DNA of 64,000 nt from G965205255 sp965205255 (GTDB lineage Bacteria; Pseudomonadota; Gammaproteobacteria; Pseudomonadales; Endozoicomonadaceae), in contig OZ242051.1 in NCBI GenBank assembly GCA_965205255.1, positions 2,728,001-2,792,000 on the forward strand, in the 5' to 3' direction. The notes under the pieces are model-generated. The model made no database searches and was not told where the DNA came from. It saw nothing but the letters and a program-made list of their open reading frames with translations. Both the position numbers and the translations under genes were made by a program. Of this stretch, positions 9,194-17,841 are shown one piece after another (position 1 is the stretch's first letter; each line of letters starts with the position of its first letter).

Positions 9194-12100
9194 GTGACCT
9201 ATGTGTTAACTCTTCAGACAAACGCAGGCTCAAGCATTAAGACCATGACTGATATAAAAATACCTTATAAACATACGGCCCGTCGCCCTGTAGGGCACCA
9301 TGCGGCTAACCGGGTGTCCGGTTCCATCAATAGCGGCTATACCCTGTGCCCGCTTCAGCAAGCGTCAATCGCCCTTTATCCACTGCGTTATGCGTTGGTG
9401 GAAGGCAAACGTACCGACCCGAATCCGGCTCTTGATTGTGTCATACCTCCGTATAAAACTGAGGTAAAGCCCACAGGCATTCGTTTAGCGCGACCCGGGT
9501 TTATTTATGTCTGCCATTCAGACTTTCCGGATTATCTGCTGGAATATTCATTAACCGCCGTCGAAGGGCATCCGCCGGAGTGTCAGCGCGAGGGTATGTG
9601 GGAAGTCACGTATAACAGTCAGGGCAAGGTCTCAGACTTTGTACGGGTGGCCGAGGCACGCTTTGCCGAAAAAGATGCCAATGAACTTTTAATGATGCAG
9701 ACGCTGGCGCCGGTTGCGAAAGAGACCATTGTCGTACCGCGCCGGGGTAGTATCTGTATCGCTTACCTGCCGGATTTAGGTGAGGCGATGACCGCCAGTA
9801 AAGTAGAACAGTGGTTGATTACGCCATGGGCAGAACGTTGCAATTTGATGCAGGAAGTCTCACTCACCGGTTTTGACTGCATTAACGGTATAAAAGACCT
9901 GATGCCGGTAGCACTGGCCGATAAGGCCGTGGCTGAATGCTGGCAAAACACACCCGTGGCAGTTACCACGCAAACCTCCTATCTGGACACCTTAACCACC
10001 CCAGATCCTAAACAACCATGGTTCTGGAGTACGGCGCCTTATCATCAGCTAGGGGCATCGTATGAGATGCTCAGCCATCATTTACAGGCCCAAATTGCCG
10101 GCAGTCATGTGAACGACTGTGCATTACTGTTAATGCATGACGATGCAGGTATCATTAAAGACCTGGTCAATTATCAGAACCTGGCTCAAACCGCAAAAGA
10201 CAACTGGGGTGAGAAAAAAGAAGACAGTATCAATAAAAATTACACTAACGCCTACCGTTATGAAGCCGGTGGTATGATTCAGGCCATGATTGCTATGGTC
10301 CCGGCTGATATTAATCAGGCGTTGCAGCAGGCTGGGTTTATGGCTGTAAGCGATGCTCATACGCGTCAGCAAATTGGTCAGTGGGCAGTGGCTTACTATC
10401 AGTTGTTCAGGCCAGGAGGCACGATTGATAGTGAAACCAATACAGAAAAACAGGCCGATGGTAAGTTATTCCGAAAGAAAGTTGTTGAATTGCTGTCTGC
10501 CGGTAAAAACAGTACAGAAGCGTGGGGGCAGGCGCGGATATATATGGATAATTATCACAGCAAAGCCACATTGCAGCCATTGGAACAACCGCTGCAAAAA
10601 GCGCTGGGTACTCGCTGGGCTGCGATGAAAAAGACGCTGGTGACCAACATTGATCTTGATCAGAATTATGATCAGATGGCCTTTGAAGCCAGTATACCTA
10701 AAGCGCAGCTCATGCGGAAGCAGAAAAAGCAGCTGCTTGCCTGGGCGCGGCTTACCCGCAGGATTAACGACAAAGAGCAGCTGATAATGAAAGACAGTTC
10801 AGGCTCATTGGCTTTGAATCAGGCAGAAAGTTTAAGTCATCTTCAGTCAACGCAACATCAGCTTGAAACAGAGCTGAGTCAGGTGTTAGGGCTGTACTGG
10901 CTGTTGGTAAAAGGACAGCTGACTGCTGATATTACACAAAAGCAGTTAAATCAAGATGGCCGGTTATTTGATCCGGCCCCGACCATTGGTAATGAAATCT
11001 GTCTGTCAGAGTTAACCGCCTTTATGCAGGCCGCTGATGCCCGTATGCAGGGTCTGGAACAGCTCACCACTCTTCTGGTGAACGACCGCATCACAGCCTT
11101 GAAAGCCTTTGATTTTAAACCGCTGTTATTGTACGACAAAAACAAAGTCTCCCAGTACAAAGCGGGGTTGGATTCGGGTGTTGCCGTCTTAACCGGACTG
11201 AGCGCAACTGAAGCCGGTACCGATTTTATGCTGGCAAACTACTTTCAGAACCGGAGTTATTTTAGCCGGCTGCGCTGGCCCTATGAAAGCTATCAGGCGC
11301 TGCCCAGGGATGATGAAAAGCTGAGAGAAACGCTGGCCCTATGGCAGACCTCTTTTACTGGTAACCTCAAAAAACTCAAAGATGTCATGCGTCTGGGCAG
11401 TGATTTAAAACAGACCCTGACCAATCTTACCGAGTACACCAAAACGGTGGAAAACAGTGAAGCCATGTTAAGTGCATGTTTGGATCCTGCGCGGGCAAAA
11501 GCGATGGCAGATATTTCTGAAGATGCTCAGAACTTATCACTGGAAAAGCGCTTTAATCGTTTAGTGAAGGCTTATGACTGGGCTGGATTCAATGATGAGC
11601 TGGTACAAGAGCAGCTTAAAAATAATATGCAGATTGTACTAGTGGATGATGAAGGTGCAGAAGCGTTCAGCCAGCATATTAAACAAGCCACAACTCAGCT
11701 CAATACCTATGCTAAAGCGCGCCATCGCCTGAACCGCTTCTGGCAGCAAAAGAATACGGAGGGTCATTTTGATGTAGGCCAGCTTAATGAGGCTGATCGC
11801 CACACATGGCAACAACTTTCCCGTACCCTGGCCGATGCCCGTGAGCAGGTGATGCAAAGCACCACTGAGCTGATGCAGTCGACAGAACCACTCACAGGCA
11901 CTGCCGGCCTGAAGGTGATGGATGTTGAGGGTGAAGACTTATTCGCTGTTACAGAACAGATGAAGAGCTTGCAGGCGGGTGTGCGGCGCGGCTTTGGTGG
12001 CTATGCCACCGGCTACACGCAACGCGATGAAATTATTGATCAGCTCAAATCCCAGAAATCCCTGATTCCGGCGATGGCTCATGCCGGTAACCTGTTGCCT

Positions 12101-13390
12101 CTGCTCAATGCCTGGAATGCGGCGGTGGGGTTAAGTGAATTAAAGAAAGGTGATTCTGAGTGGTATCGCCGAACGGTGATCAGTGCACATATTTTTAATA
12201 TTCTGGCATCCGTAGGTACCGTTTTTTATGAAGCCCGCCGCAGCCGGCTGGAGCAGGCCTTCTATGCGTTTCAACAAGCTACCGGCAAAGAAGCGGGCCA
12301 CTTTGCTACGGCGCTTGGCCGGTTTACGGTTACAGGCAGCATATGGCTCAGCGGTTTTAATTTGGTCGCTATGGCCGGTACCGATCTCACCGATAGTCGC
12401 CATGCCTGGCAGGCATTCCAGCAGGGTAACCCGCGCGCCGCCTTTGGGGCATTATTGCAAACTAGCGGGGATACTGGCCAGGCTGTGATATTTACCCGGC
12501 AGCTGATTGCCGGAGCCCTGCGCTGGAAAGCCGGCATTAGCACAGCTGCCACCAAAGGGGCCTGGATTACCGGTGGCGCTGAATTAGGGGAAATTTTGGC
12601 GGTCACAAACCTGTGGCTGCTGGGCTTTACCGCACTTACTTTTGCAGGGCAATGGATTTATGACCACTTTAACCCCGACCCGTTTATGACCTGGCTCAAT
12701 CAAAGCGCCTGGGGTCAGCATGAAGAGGCCGGCTGGGATGAAACCGCAGCTAAGAACCAACTGGCCTGTGCTCTGCAGGCCCCCCGTTTGCAGGTACAGG
12801 GTATTAGCTGGCTAATCCATCTGCTAATCAGTATAGGCAGTAATAGCAGCCAAAGCACCTACGGGCAGCCAGCAGATCAGCTGTTGGGTCCTGCCGACAG
12901 TGCAGCGGCGGAAGAGGCGGTACTTTCCTTAACGCTGCCTCAGTGTCATCTGGCTTCACTGACGCCCGATACGGCGCCCACGATTACTTTGATGATGCAA
13001 ACGACCAACGGGCAGATTTTCAATCCCCAGCTGCTCTGGCATGATGTCACCAAAGCGCTGTTGCCGGCCATTGATGCCAGCAGTGATGCTAACGGTCTTA
13101 CCCTGCGGTTTCAGCCACCCCGGTTATCGGGCCTGGATGATCCGGTGCATGGGCGGCAATATTTGAATGCTCTGGCAGTGATTGTAAATTATCAGCCGCC
13201 TCTGGCAGATAAACCGCTGGCGGGCGGTATTTGGGGCTGGCAGTTGAGTGCGGCCAAACTGGCGGGCCACTATGAGCCGAAGCCGGCTGATGAAGCCACG
13301 CTTAAGAAAACTCTGGCCAGCAGTCGTGCACAGCCTATTTCATTGACTCACGTGTTTATCCGCGATACCGGTGCCCAAGGAGGGCGATAG
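9194..13390 (+). CDS. VasX-like T6SS effector with hydrophobic C-terminal region
   Basis: A 1398-residue protein. Residues ~45-200 match the 'toxin VasX N-terminal' domain (YTLCPLQQASIALYPLRYAL, GIRLARPGFIYVC). The long middle is helical. Hydrophobic segments near residues 994-1010, 1043-1062 and 1134-1156 suggest membrane insertion, as for the pore-forming VasX of Vibrio cholerae; killing by depolarisation is inferred, not shown. GTG 9194 is the longest start; ATG 9245 (MTDIKIPYKHTARR) is more family-like. The last ~90 codons (from 13120) are repeated six more times downstream, once before each immunity copy. The stop overlaps a strong Shine-Dalgarno for the next gene, and the C-terminal codons encode AQGGR through aaggagggcg. 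Likely co-expressed with the DUF4123 adaptor. Confidence 0.85.
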   Translation: MTYVLTLQTNAGSSIKTMTDIKIPYKHTARRPVGHHAANRVSGSINSGYTLCPLQQASIALYPLRYALVEGKRTDPNPALDCVIPPYKTEVKPTGIRLARPGFIYVCHSDFPDYLLEYSLTAVEGHPPECQREGMWEVTYNSQGKVSDFVRVAEARFAEKDANELLMMQTLAPVAKETIVVPRRGSICIAYLPDLGEAMTASKVEQWLITPWAERCNLMQEVSLTGFDCINGIKDLMPVALADKAVAECWQNTPVAVTTQTSYLDTLTTPDPKQPWFWSTAPYHQLGASYEMLSHHLQAQIAGSHVNDCALLLMHDDAGIIKDLVNYQNLAQTAKDNWGEKKEDSINKNYTNAYRYEAGGMIQAMIAMVPADINQALQQAGFMAVSDAHTRQQIGQWAVAYYQLFRPGGTIDSETNTEKQADGKLFRKKVVELLSAGKNSTEAWGQARIYMDNYHSKATLQPLEQPLQKALGTRWAAMKKTLVTNIDLDQNYDQMAFEASIPKAQLMRKQKKQLLAWARLTRRINDKEQLIMKDSSGSLALNQAESLSHLQSTQHQLETELSQVLGLYWLLVKGQLTADITQKQLNQDGRLFDPAPTIGNEICLSELTAFMQAADARMQGLEQLTTLLVNDRITALKAFDFKPLLLYDKNKVSQYKAGLDSGVAVLTGLSATEAGTDFMLANYFQNRSYFSRLRWPYESYQALPRDDEKLRETLALWQTSFTGNLKKLKDVMRLGSDLKQTLTNLTEYTKTVENSEAMLSACLDPARAKAMADISEDAQNLSLEKRFNRLVKAYDWAGFNDELVQEQLKNNMQIVLVDDEGAEAFSQHIKQATTQLNTYAKARHRLNRFWQQKNTEGHFDVGQLNEADRHTWQQLSRTLADAREQVMQSTTELMQSTEPLTGTAGLKVMDVEGEDLFAVTEQMKSLQAGVRRGFGGYATGYTQRDEIIDQLKSQKSLIPAMAHAGNLLPLLNAWNAAVGLSELKKGDSEWYRRTVISAHIFNILASVGTVFYEARRSRLEQAFYAFQQATGKEAGHFATALGRFTVTGSIWLSGFNLVAMAGTDLTDSRHAWQAFQQGNPRAAFGALLQTSGDTGQAVIFTRQLIAGALRWKAGISTAATKGAWITGGAELGEILAVTNLWLLGFTALTFAGQWIYDHFNPDPFMTWLNQSAWGQHEEAGWDETAAKNQLACALQAPRLQVQGISWLIHLLISIGSNSSQSTYGQPADQLLGPADSAAAEEAVLSLTLPQCHLASLTPDTAPTITLMMQTTNGQIFNPQLLWHDVTKALLPAIDASSDANGLTLRFQPPRLSGLDDPVHGRQYLNALAVIVNYQPPLADKPLAGGIWGWQLSAAKLAGHYEPKPADEATLKKTLASSRAQPISLTHVFIRDTGAQGGR
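13163..13190 (+). promoter_or_regulatory. Candidate sigma-70-like promoter inside the effector 3' end
   Basis: TTGAAT at 13163-13168 and TAAATT at 13185-13190 are 16 bp apart, each with four of six consensus bases. The element is present in every unit about 200 bp upstream of the immunity start. In V. cholerae, T6SS immunity genes have their own promoters inside the preceding effector genes, so a retained promoter would explain why this effector segment is part of the amplified unit. This is a pattern match only. Confidence 0.3.
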
Positions 13391-13392
13391 TA

Positions 13393-14502
13393 ATGTCTGA
13401 AGTTTCACCACCGGGCCAGCTGAATGAAGGCCCGTTAAATAGTACGCTGACACTGGCACCTTTGCCCGTAGATACGAACGCCAAGGCCAATGATGGCCGT
13501 GGCCTGATCAGCTATAAAGATGAGGCCGTGCTAGAGCTAGGGGGGAATGAAACTAACCTAGTCTCGGGCTACCAGGTATTGATCAGCATATTGAATATAA
13601 TTCATGCATTTATATTGTTTTGTTTTATTGTTTTGCTGGGCTACTGTACCTTTGCATGGGGGGGGGGGTATGTAGCATCTTTTATTTATTGTCTGATTGT
13701 TTTAGCTGCAGGGTATGGTCTTATTCTAGGCCCCTGGATCTACAGCGATATCAAAAACAAAAAAAACTGGCCGATCCGTTTTCATCGTCAGCGACGGGAG
13801 GTGGCTATTGCGGCCAGGACCTGTGATAACAGCAAAAAGCAACAGCAGTATTTTTATATCCCGTGGGAGCAGTTAAATGCAAGCCTGCTGCAAAGCAAAA
13901 ATGTGGCCACAACCGGGGTGACAGAGACCTTTAGTCTGAATCTGTGGTTTAACGACAAAGCCTCTGGCAAGCAGATTCAGGCGAAGTTTGATTTAGGCTC
14001 TGCCGCGCTGGTGCTGGGCCTGTGGGAAAGCATTCGTGCATTTATGGAAAAAGGCCCTGAGTATTGTCCGATGGACTGGTACTCCCTGCAACACTCTAAA
14101 AAGGTGAAAGGATTTGGTTATACGTTGCAAGGCTACAAAAAAATGAGTGAAGGATATAAGGGATTCTATGAGCGTAAACGTATTACTGCCTGGGAATATT
14201 ACTACGGCTTCCACTTCAAGCAATGGTGCCAGGGTGGCACGATTCCTTACCGCTTAAGTGACTGGCACCATAAACGAGGCGGTATGAACCGGACAAAGCT
14301 ATTGTCAGAAGATACCGCATGGGGAAAGCCGTTGCCTCAAAGCCAGTGGGCACAGCCCAGCGCAGCACTTCAGGATATGAATACCTTTTTATATAAAGTG
14401 TATGAAACCGGCGGTGTCAGCTTTATGGAAGCGATGGTAAAGTGGCAGGAGCATTGTTCTGCAAAACATGAGCGGAAAGAAATGGTGTCAGATCAAGTTT
14501 GA
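13393..14502 (+). CDS. T6SS immunity-like membrane protein, array copy 1
   Basis: A 369-residue protein starting 2 bp after the effector stop, with aaggaggg nine bases upstream. Two hydrophobic helices (about residues 61-84 and 95-116) form a membrane hairpin. A cytoplasmic-type domain follows, with RFHRQRREVAIA, YFYIPWEQLNASLLQ, LGSAALVLGLWESIRAFMEKG and WEYYYGFHFKQWCQGG; these resemble DUF6708-type proteins of T6SS loci. Position after a VasX-like effector and the membrane hairpin suggest an immunity protein like TsiV2, by analogy. Its hairpin loop (W89-GGG) is encoded by a run of 11 G at 13658-13668. Variable blocks: hairpin type FCFIVLLGYCTFAWGGG, and second block type SLQHSKKVKGFGY. Confidence 0.75.
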   Translation: MSEVSPPGQLNEGPLNSTLTLAPLPVDTNAKANDGRGLISYKDEAVLELGGNETNLVSGYQVLISILNIIHAFILFCFIVLLGYCTFAWGGGYVASFIYCLIVLAAGYGLILGPWIYSDIKNKKNWPIRFHRQRREVAIAARTCDNSKKQQQYFYIPWEQLNASLLQSKNVATTGVTETFSLNLWFNDKASGKQIQAKFDLGSAALVLGLWESIRAFMEKGPEYCPMDWYSLQHSKKVKGFGYTLQGYKKMSEGYKGFYERKRITAWEYYYGFHFKQWCQGGTIPYRLSDWHHKRGGMNRTKLLSEDTAWGKPLPQSQWAQPSAALQDMNTFLYKVYETGGVSFMEAMVKWQEHCSAKHERKEMVSDQV

Positions 14503-14513
14503 TTCAATACAAC

Positions 14514-14612
14514 TTAATCCCACATCCGCTCAAATCGTGATCCTGCTATGCGTGTATAGCGTGCGGTGTGTTTAGGGTCACGGTGCCCTAAATAATCCTG
14601 AACTAACCGGTT
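14514..14612 (-). pseudogene. Tyrosine recombinase C-terminal fragment, unit 1
   Basis: Read on the minus strand, the spacer encodes YLGHRDPKHTARYTR and ends FERMWD and a TAA. LGH and the Y in ARYTR are the conserved second-box His/Arg region and nucleophilic tyrosine of tyrosine recombinases. Only the last ~33 codons exist; upstream it runs into effector sequence. The parent gene is not in the window. Confidence 0.75.
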
Positions 14613-14877
14613 ATCGGGCCTGGATGATCCGGTGCATGGGCGGCAATATTTGAATGCTCTGGCAGTGATTGTAAATTATCAGCCGCCTCTGGCAGATAAA
14701 CCGCTGGCGGGCGGTATTTGGGGCTGGCAGTTGAGTGCGGCCAAACTGGCGGGCCACTATGAGCCGAAGCCGGCTGATGAAGCCACGCTTAAGAAAACTC
14801 TGGCCAGCAGTCGTGCACAGCCTATTTCATTGACTCACGTGTTTATCCGCGATACCGGTGCCCAAGGAGGGCGATAG
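14607..14877 (+). pseudogene. Effector C-terminal fragment, unit 2
   Basis: Copy of the last ~90 codons of the 9194-13390 effector. The only ATG (14632) has no ribosome site, so translation of the 81-residue product is doubtful. It supplies the Shine-Dalgarno, and perhaps the promoter, of the following immunity-like gene. Confidence 0.85.
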
Positions 14878-14879
14878 TA

Positions 14880-15983
14880 ATGTCTGAAGTTTCACCACCG
14901 GGCCAGCTGAATGAAGGCCCGTTAAATAGTACGCTGACACTGGCACCTTTGCCCGTAGATACGAACGCCAAGGCCAATGATGGCCGTGGCCTGATCAGCT
15001 ATAAAGATGAGGCCGTGCTGGAAATAGGGGGCAATGAAACCAATCTGGTGGCAGGGTATCAGATGCTGATCAGTATTTTGAATGGATTTAATGCATCTGT
15101 GTTGTTAGTGTTTATTGTGGAAATGCTTTACTCCATCCATGATGGTGGAGGGTATTTGGATTCTGTGATTATTTGCTTGGTTGTCATGGTTGTATTAAAC
15201 GGCCTTACTCTCGGCCCTTGGATCTACAGCGATATCAAAAACAAAAAAAACTGGCCGATCCGTTTTCATCGTCAGCGACGGGAGGTGGCTATTGCGGCCA
15301 GGACCTGTGATAACAGCAAAAAGCAACAGCAGTATTTTTATATCCCGTGGGAGCAGTTAAATGCAAGCCTGCTGCAAAGCAAAAATGTGGCCACAACCGG
15401 GGTGACAGAGACCTTTAGTCTGAATCTGTGGTTTAACGACAAAGCCTCTGGCAAGCAGATTCAGGCGAAGTTTGATTTAGGCTCTGCCGCGCTGGTGCTG
15501 GGCCTGTGGGAAAGCATTCGTGCGTTTATGGAAAAAGGCCCTGAGTATTGTCCGATGGACTGGTATAGTCGACAGAATAAGGATAAGAGCTGGATGGCAA
15601 TGACCTTAGAGGGATATCAGGCACTTGCTCAGCATTACAAGAAAAGATACACGAGAAACAAGCTGACATTCTGGGAATATTATTACGGCTTCCACTTTAA
15701 ACAATGGTGTCAGGGTGGCACGATTCCTTACCGCTTAAGTGACTGGCACCATAAACGAGGCGGTATGAACCGGACAAAGCTATTGTCAGAAGATACCGCA
15801 TGGGGAAAGCCGTTGCCTCAAAGCCAGTGGGCACAGCCCAGCGCAGCACTTCAGGATATGAATACCTTTTTATATAAAGTGTATGAACCCGGCGGTGTCA
15901 GCTTTATGGAAGCGATGGTAAAGTGGCAGGAGCATTGTTCTGCAAAACATGAGCGGAAAAAAAAGGTGTCAGATCAAGTTTGA
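14880..15983 (+). CDS. T6SS immunity-like membrane protein, array copy 2
   Basis: A 367-residue paralogue of the 13393 product, with the same N-terminal 48 residues, IPWEQ domain and C-terminus. It carries the other hairpin type (LLVFIVEMLYSIHDGGGY), a unique second-helix end (LVVMVVLNGLTLGPW) and the other second block (SRQNKDKSWMAMTLEGYQALAQHYKKRYTRNK). It has no poly-G run. Downstream residues GGMNRTKLLSEDT agree with copy 1, so the copy is a mosaic. Confidence 0.75.
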   Translation: MSEVSPPGQLNEGPLNSTLTLAPLPVDTNAKANDGRGLISYKDEAVLEIGGNETNLVAGYQMLISILNGFNASVLLVFIVEMLYSIHDGGGYLDSVIICLVVMVVLNGLTLGPWIYSDIKNKKNWPIRFHRQRREVAIAARTCDNSKKQQQYFYIPWEQLNASLLQSKNVATTGVTETFSLNLWFNDKASGKQIQAKFDLGSAALVLGLWESIRAFMEKGPEYCPMDWYSRQNKDKSWMAMTLEGYQALAQHYKKRYTRNKLTFWEYYYGFHFKQWCQGGTIPYRLSDWHHKRGGMNRTKLLSEDTAWGKPLPQSQWAQPSAALQDMNTFLYKVYEPGGVSFMEAMVKWQEHCSAKHERKKKVSDQV

Positions 15984-15994
15984 TTCAATACAAC

Positions 15995-16093
15995 TTAATC
16001 CCACATCCGCTCAAATCGTGATCCTGCTATGCGTGTATAGCGTGCGGTGTGTTTAGGGTCACGGTGCCCTAAATAATCCTGAACTAACCGGTT
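15995..16093 (-). pseudogene. Tyrosine recombinase C-terminal fragment, unit 2
   Basis: Same antisense tail as in unit 1, with the YLGHRDPKHTARYTR motif and TAA stop. Confidence 0.75.
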
Positions 16094-16358
16094 ATCGGGC
16101 CTGGATGATCCGGTGCATGGGCGGCAATATTTGAATGCTCTGGCAGTGATTGTAAATTATCAGCCGCCTCTGGCAGATAAACCGCTGGCGGGCGGTATTT
16201 GGGGCTGGCAGTTGAGTGCGGCCAAACTGGCTGGCCACTATGAGCCGAAGCCGGCTGATGAAGCCACGCTTAAGAAAACTCTGGCCAGCAGTCGTGCACA
16301 GCCTATTTCATTGACTCACGTGTTTATCCGCGATACCGGTGCCCAAGGAGGGCGATAG
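16088..16358 (+). pseudogene. Effector C-terminal fragment, unit 3
   Basis: Copy of the effector 3' end. Its first ATG is at 16113 and it differs from unit 2 only by isolated substitutions. Confidence 0.85.
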
Positions 16359-16360
16359 TA

Positions 16361-17464
16361 ATGTCTGAAGTTTCACCACCGGGCCAGCTGAATGAAGGCC
16401 CGTTAAACAGTACACTGACACTGGCACCTTTGCCCGTAGATACGAACGCCAAGGCCAATGATGGCCGTGGTCTGATCAGCTATAAAGATGAGGCCGTGTT
16501 GGAAATAGGGGGCAATAAAATCAATCTGGTATCTGGATACCAGATGCTAATCAGTATTTTAAATATAGTTAATGCATCTGTGTTGTTAGTGTTTATTGTG
16601 GAAATGCTTTACTCCATCCATGATGGTGGAGGGTATTTAGACTCAGTGATTATTTGTCTGATTGTTTTAGCTGCAGGGTATGGTCTTATTCTAGGCCCTT
16701 GGATCTACAGCGATATCAAAAACAAAAAAAACTGGCCGATCCGTTTTCATCGTCAGCGACGGGAGGTGGCTATTGCGGCCAGGACCTGTGATAACAGCAA
16801 AAAGCAACAGCAGTATTTTTATATCCCGTGGGAGCAGTTAAATGCAAGCCTGCTGCAAAGCAAAAATGTGGCCACAACCGGGGTGACAGAGACCTTTAGT
16901 CTGAATCTGTGGTTTAACGACAAAGCCTCTGGCAAGCAGATTCAGGCGAAGTTTGATTTAGGCTCTGCCGCGCTGGTGCTGGGCCTGTGGGAAAGCATTC
17001 GTGCATTTATGGAAAAAGGCCCTGAGTATTGTCCGATGGACTGGTATAGTCGACAGAATAAGGATAAGAGCTTGATGGCAATGACCCTAGAGGGATATCA
17101 GGCACTTGCTCAGCATTACAAGAAAAGATACACGAGAAACAAGCTGACATTCTGGGAATATTATTACGGCTTCCACTTTAAACAATGGTGTCAGGGTGGC
17201 ACGATTCCTTACCGGTTAAGTGACTGGCACCATAAACGAGGCGATATAAACCGGAAAAAGCTATTGCCAAAAGATACCGCATGGGGAAAGCCGCTGCCTC
17301 AAAGCCAGTGGGCACAGCCCAGCGCAGCACTTCAGGATATGAATACCTTTTTATATAAAGTGTATGAACCCGGCGGTGTCAGCTTTATGGAAGCGATGGT
17401 AAAGTGGCAGGAGCATTGTTCTGCAAAACATGAGCGGAAAAAAAAGGTGTCAGATCAAGTTTGA
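16361..17464 (+). CDS. T6SS immunity-like membrane protein, array copy 3
   Basis: 367 residues. The hairpin is of the EMLYSIHDGGGY type but the second-helix end is LIVLAAGYGLILGPW, as in copies 1, 4 and 7. The second block is SRQNKDKSLMAM. The segment after it is DINRKKLLPKDT rather than GMNRTKLLSEDT. This combination occurs in no other copy and shows exchange between units. Confidence 0.75.
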   Translation: MSEVSPPGQLNEGPLNSTLTLAPLPVDTNAKANDGRGLISYKDEAVLEIGGNKINLVSGYQMLISILNIVNASVLLVFIVEMLYSIHDGGGYLDSVIICLIVLAAGYGLILGPWIYSDIKNKKNWPIRFHRQRREVAIAARTCDNSKKQQQYFYIPWEQLNASLLQSKNVATTGVTETFSLNLWFNDKASGKQIQAKFDLGSAALVLGLWESIRAFMEKGPEYCPMDWYSRQNKDKSLMAMTLEGYQALAQHYKKRYTRNKLTFWEYYYGFHFKQWCQGGTIPYRLSDWHHKRGDINRKKLLPKDTAWGKPLPQSQWAQPSAALQDMNTFLYKVYEPGGVSFMEAMVKWQEHCSAKHERKKKVSDQV

Positions 17465-17475
17465 TTCAATACAAC

Positions 17476-17574
17476 TTAATCCCACATCCGCTCAAATCGT
17501 GATCCTGCTATGCGTGTATAGCGTGCGGTGTGTTTAGGGTCACGGTGCCCTAAATAATCCTGAACTAACCGGTT
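17476..17574 (-). pseudogene. Tyrosine recombinase C-terminal fragment, unit 3
   Basis: Same antisense tail as in the other units. Confidence 0.75.
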
Positions 17575-17839
17575 ATCGGGCCTGGATGATCCGGTGCATG
17601 GGCGGCAATATTTGAATGCTCTGGCAGTGATTGTAAATTATCAGCCGCCTCTGGCAGATAAACCGCTGGCGGGCGGTATTTGGGGCTGGCAGTTGAGTGC
17701 GGCCAAACTGGCGGGCCACTATGAGCCGAAACCGACGGATGAAGCCACACTTAAGAAAGCCCTGGCCAGCAGCCGTGCACAGCCTATTTCATTGACTCAC
17801 GTGTTTATCCGTGATACCGGTGCCCAAGGAGGGCGATAG
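17569..17839 (+). pseudogene. Effector C-terminal fragment, unit 4
   Basis: Copy of the effector 3' end with the variant KPTDEATLKKALASS, shared only with unit 7. Confidence 0.85.
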
Positions 17840-17841
17840 TA

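Noticed and set aside
14632..14877. 81-residue ORFs before each immunity copy as independent small toxins
   Set aside because: They are exact copies of the effector's last codons, start at an ATG without ribosome site, and do not vary between units as toxin tips usually do.
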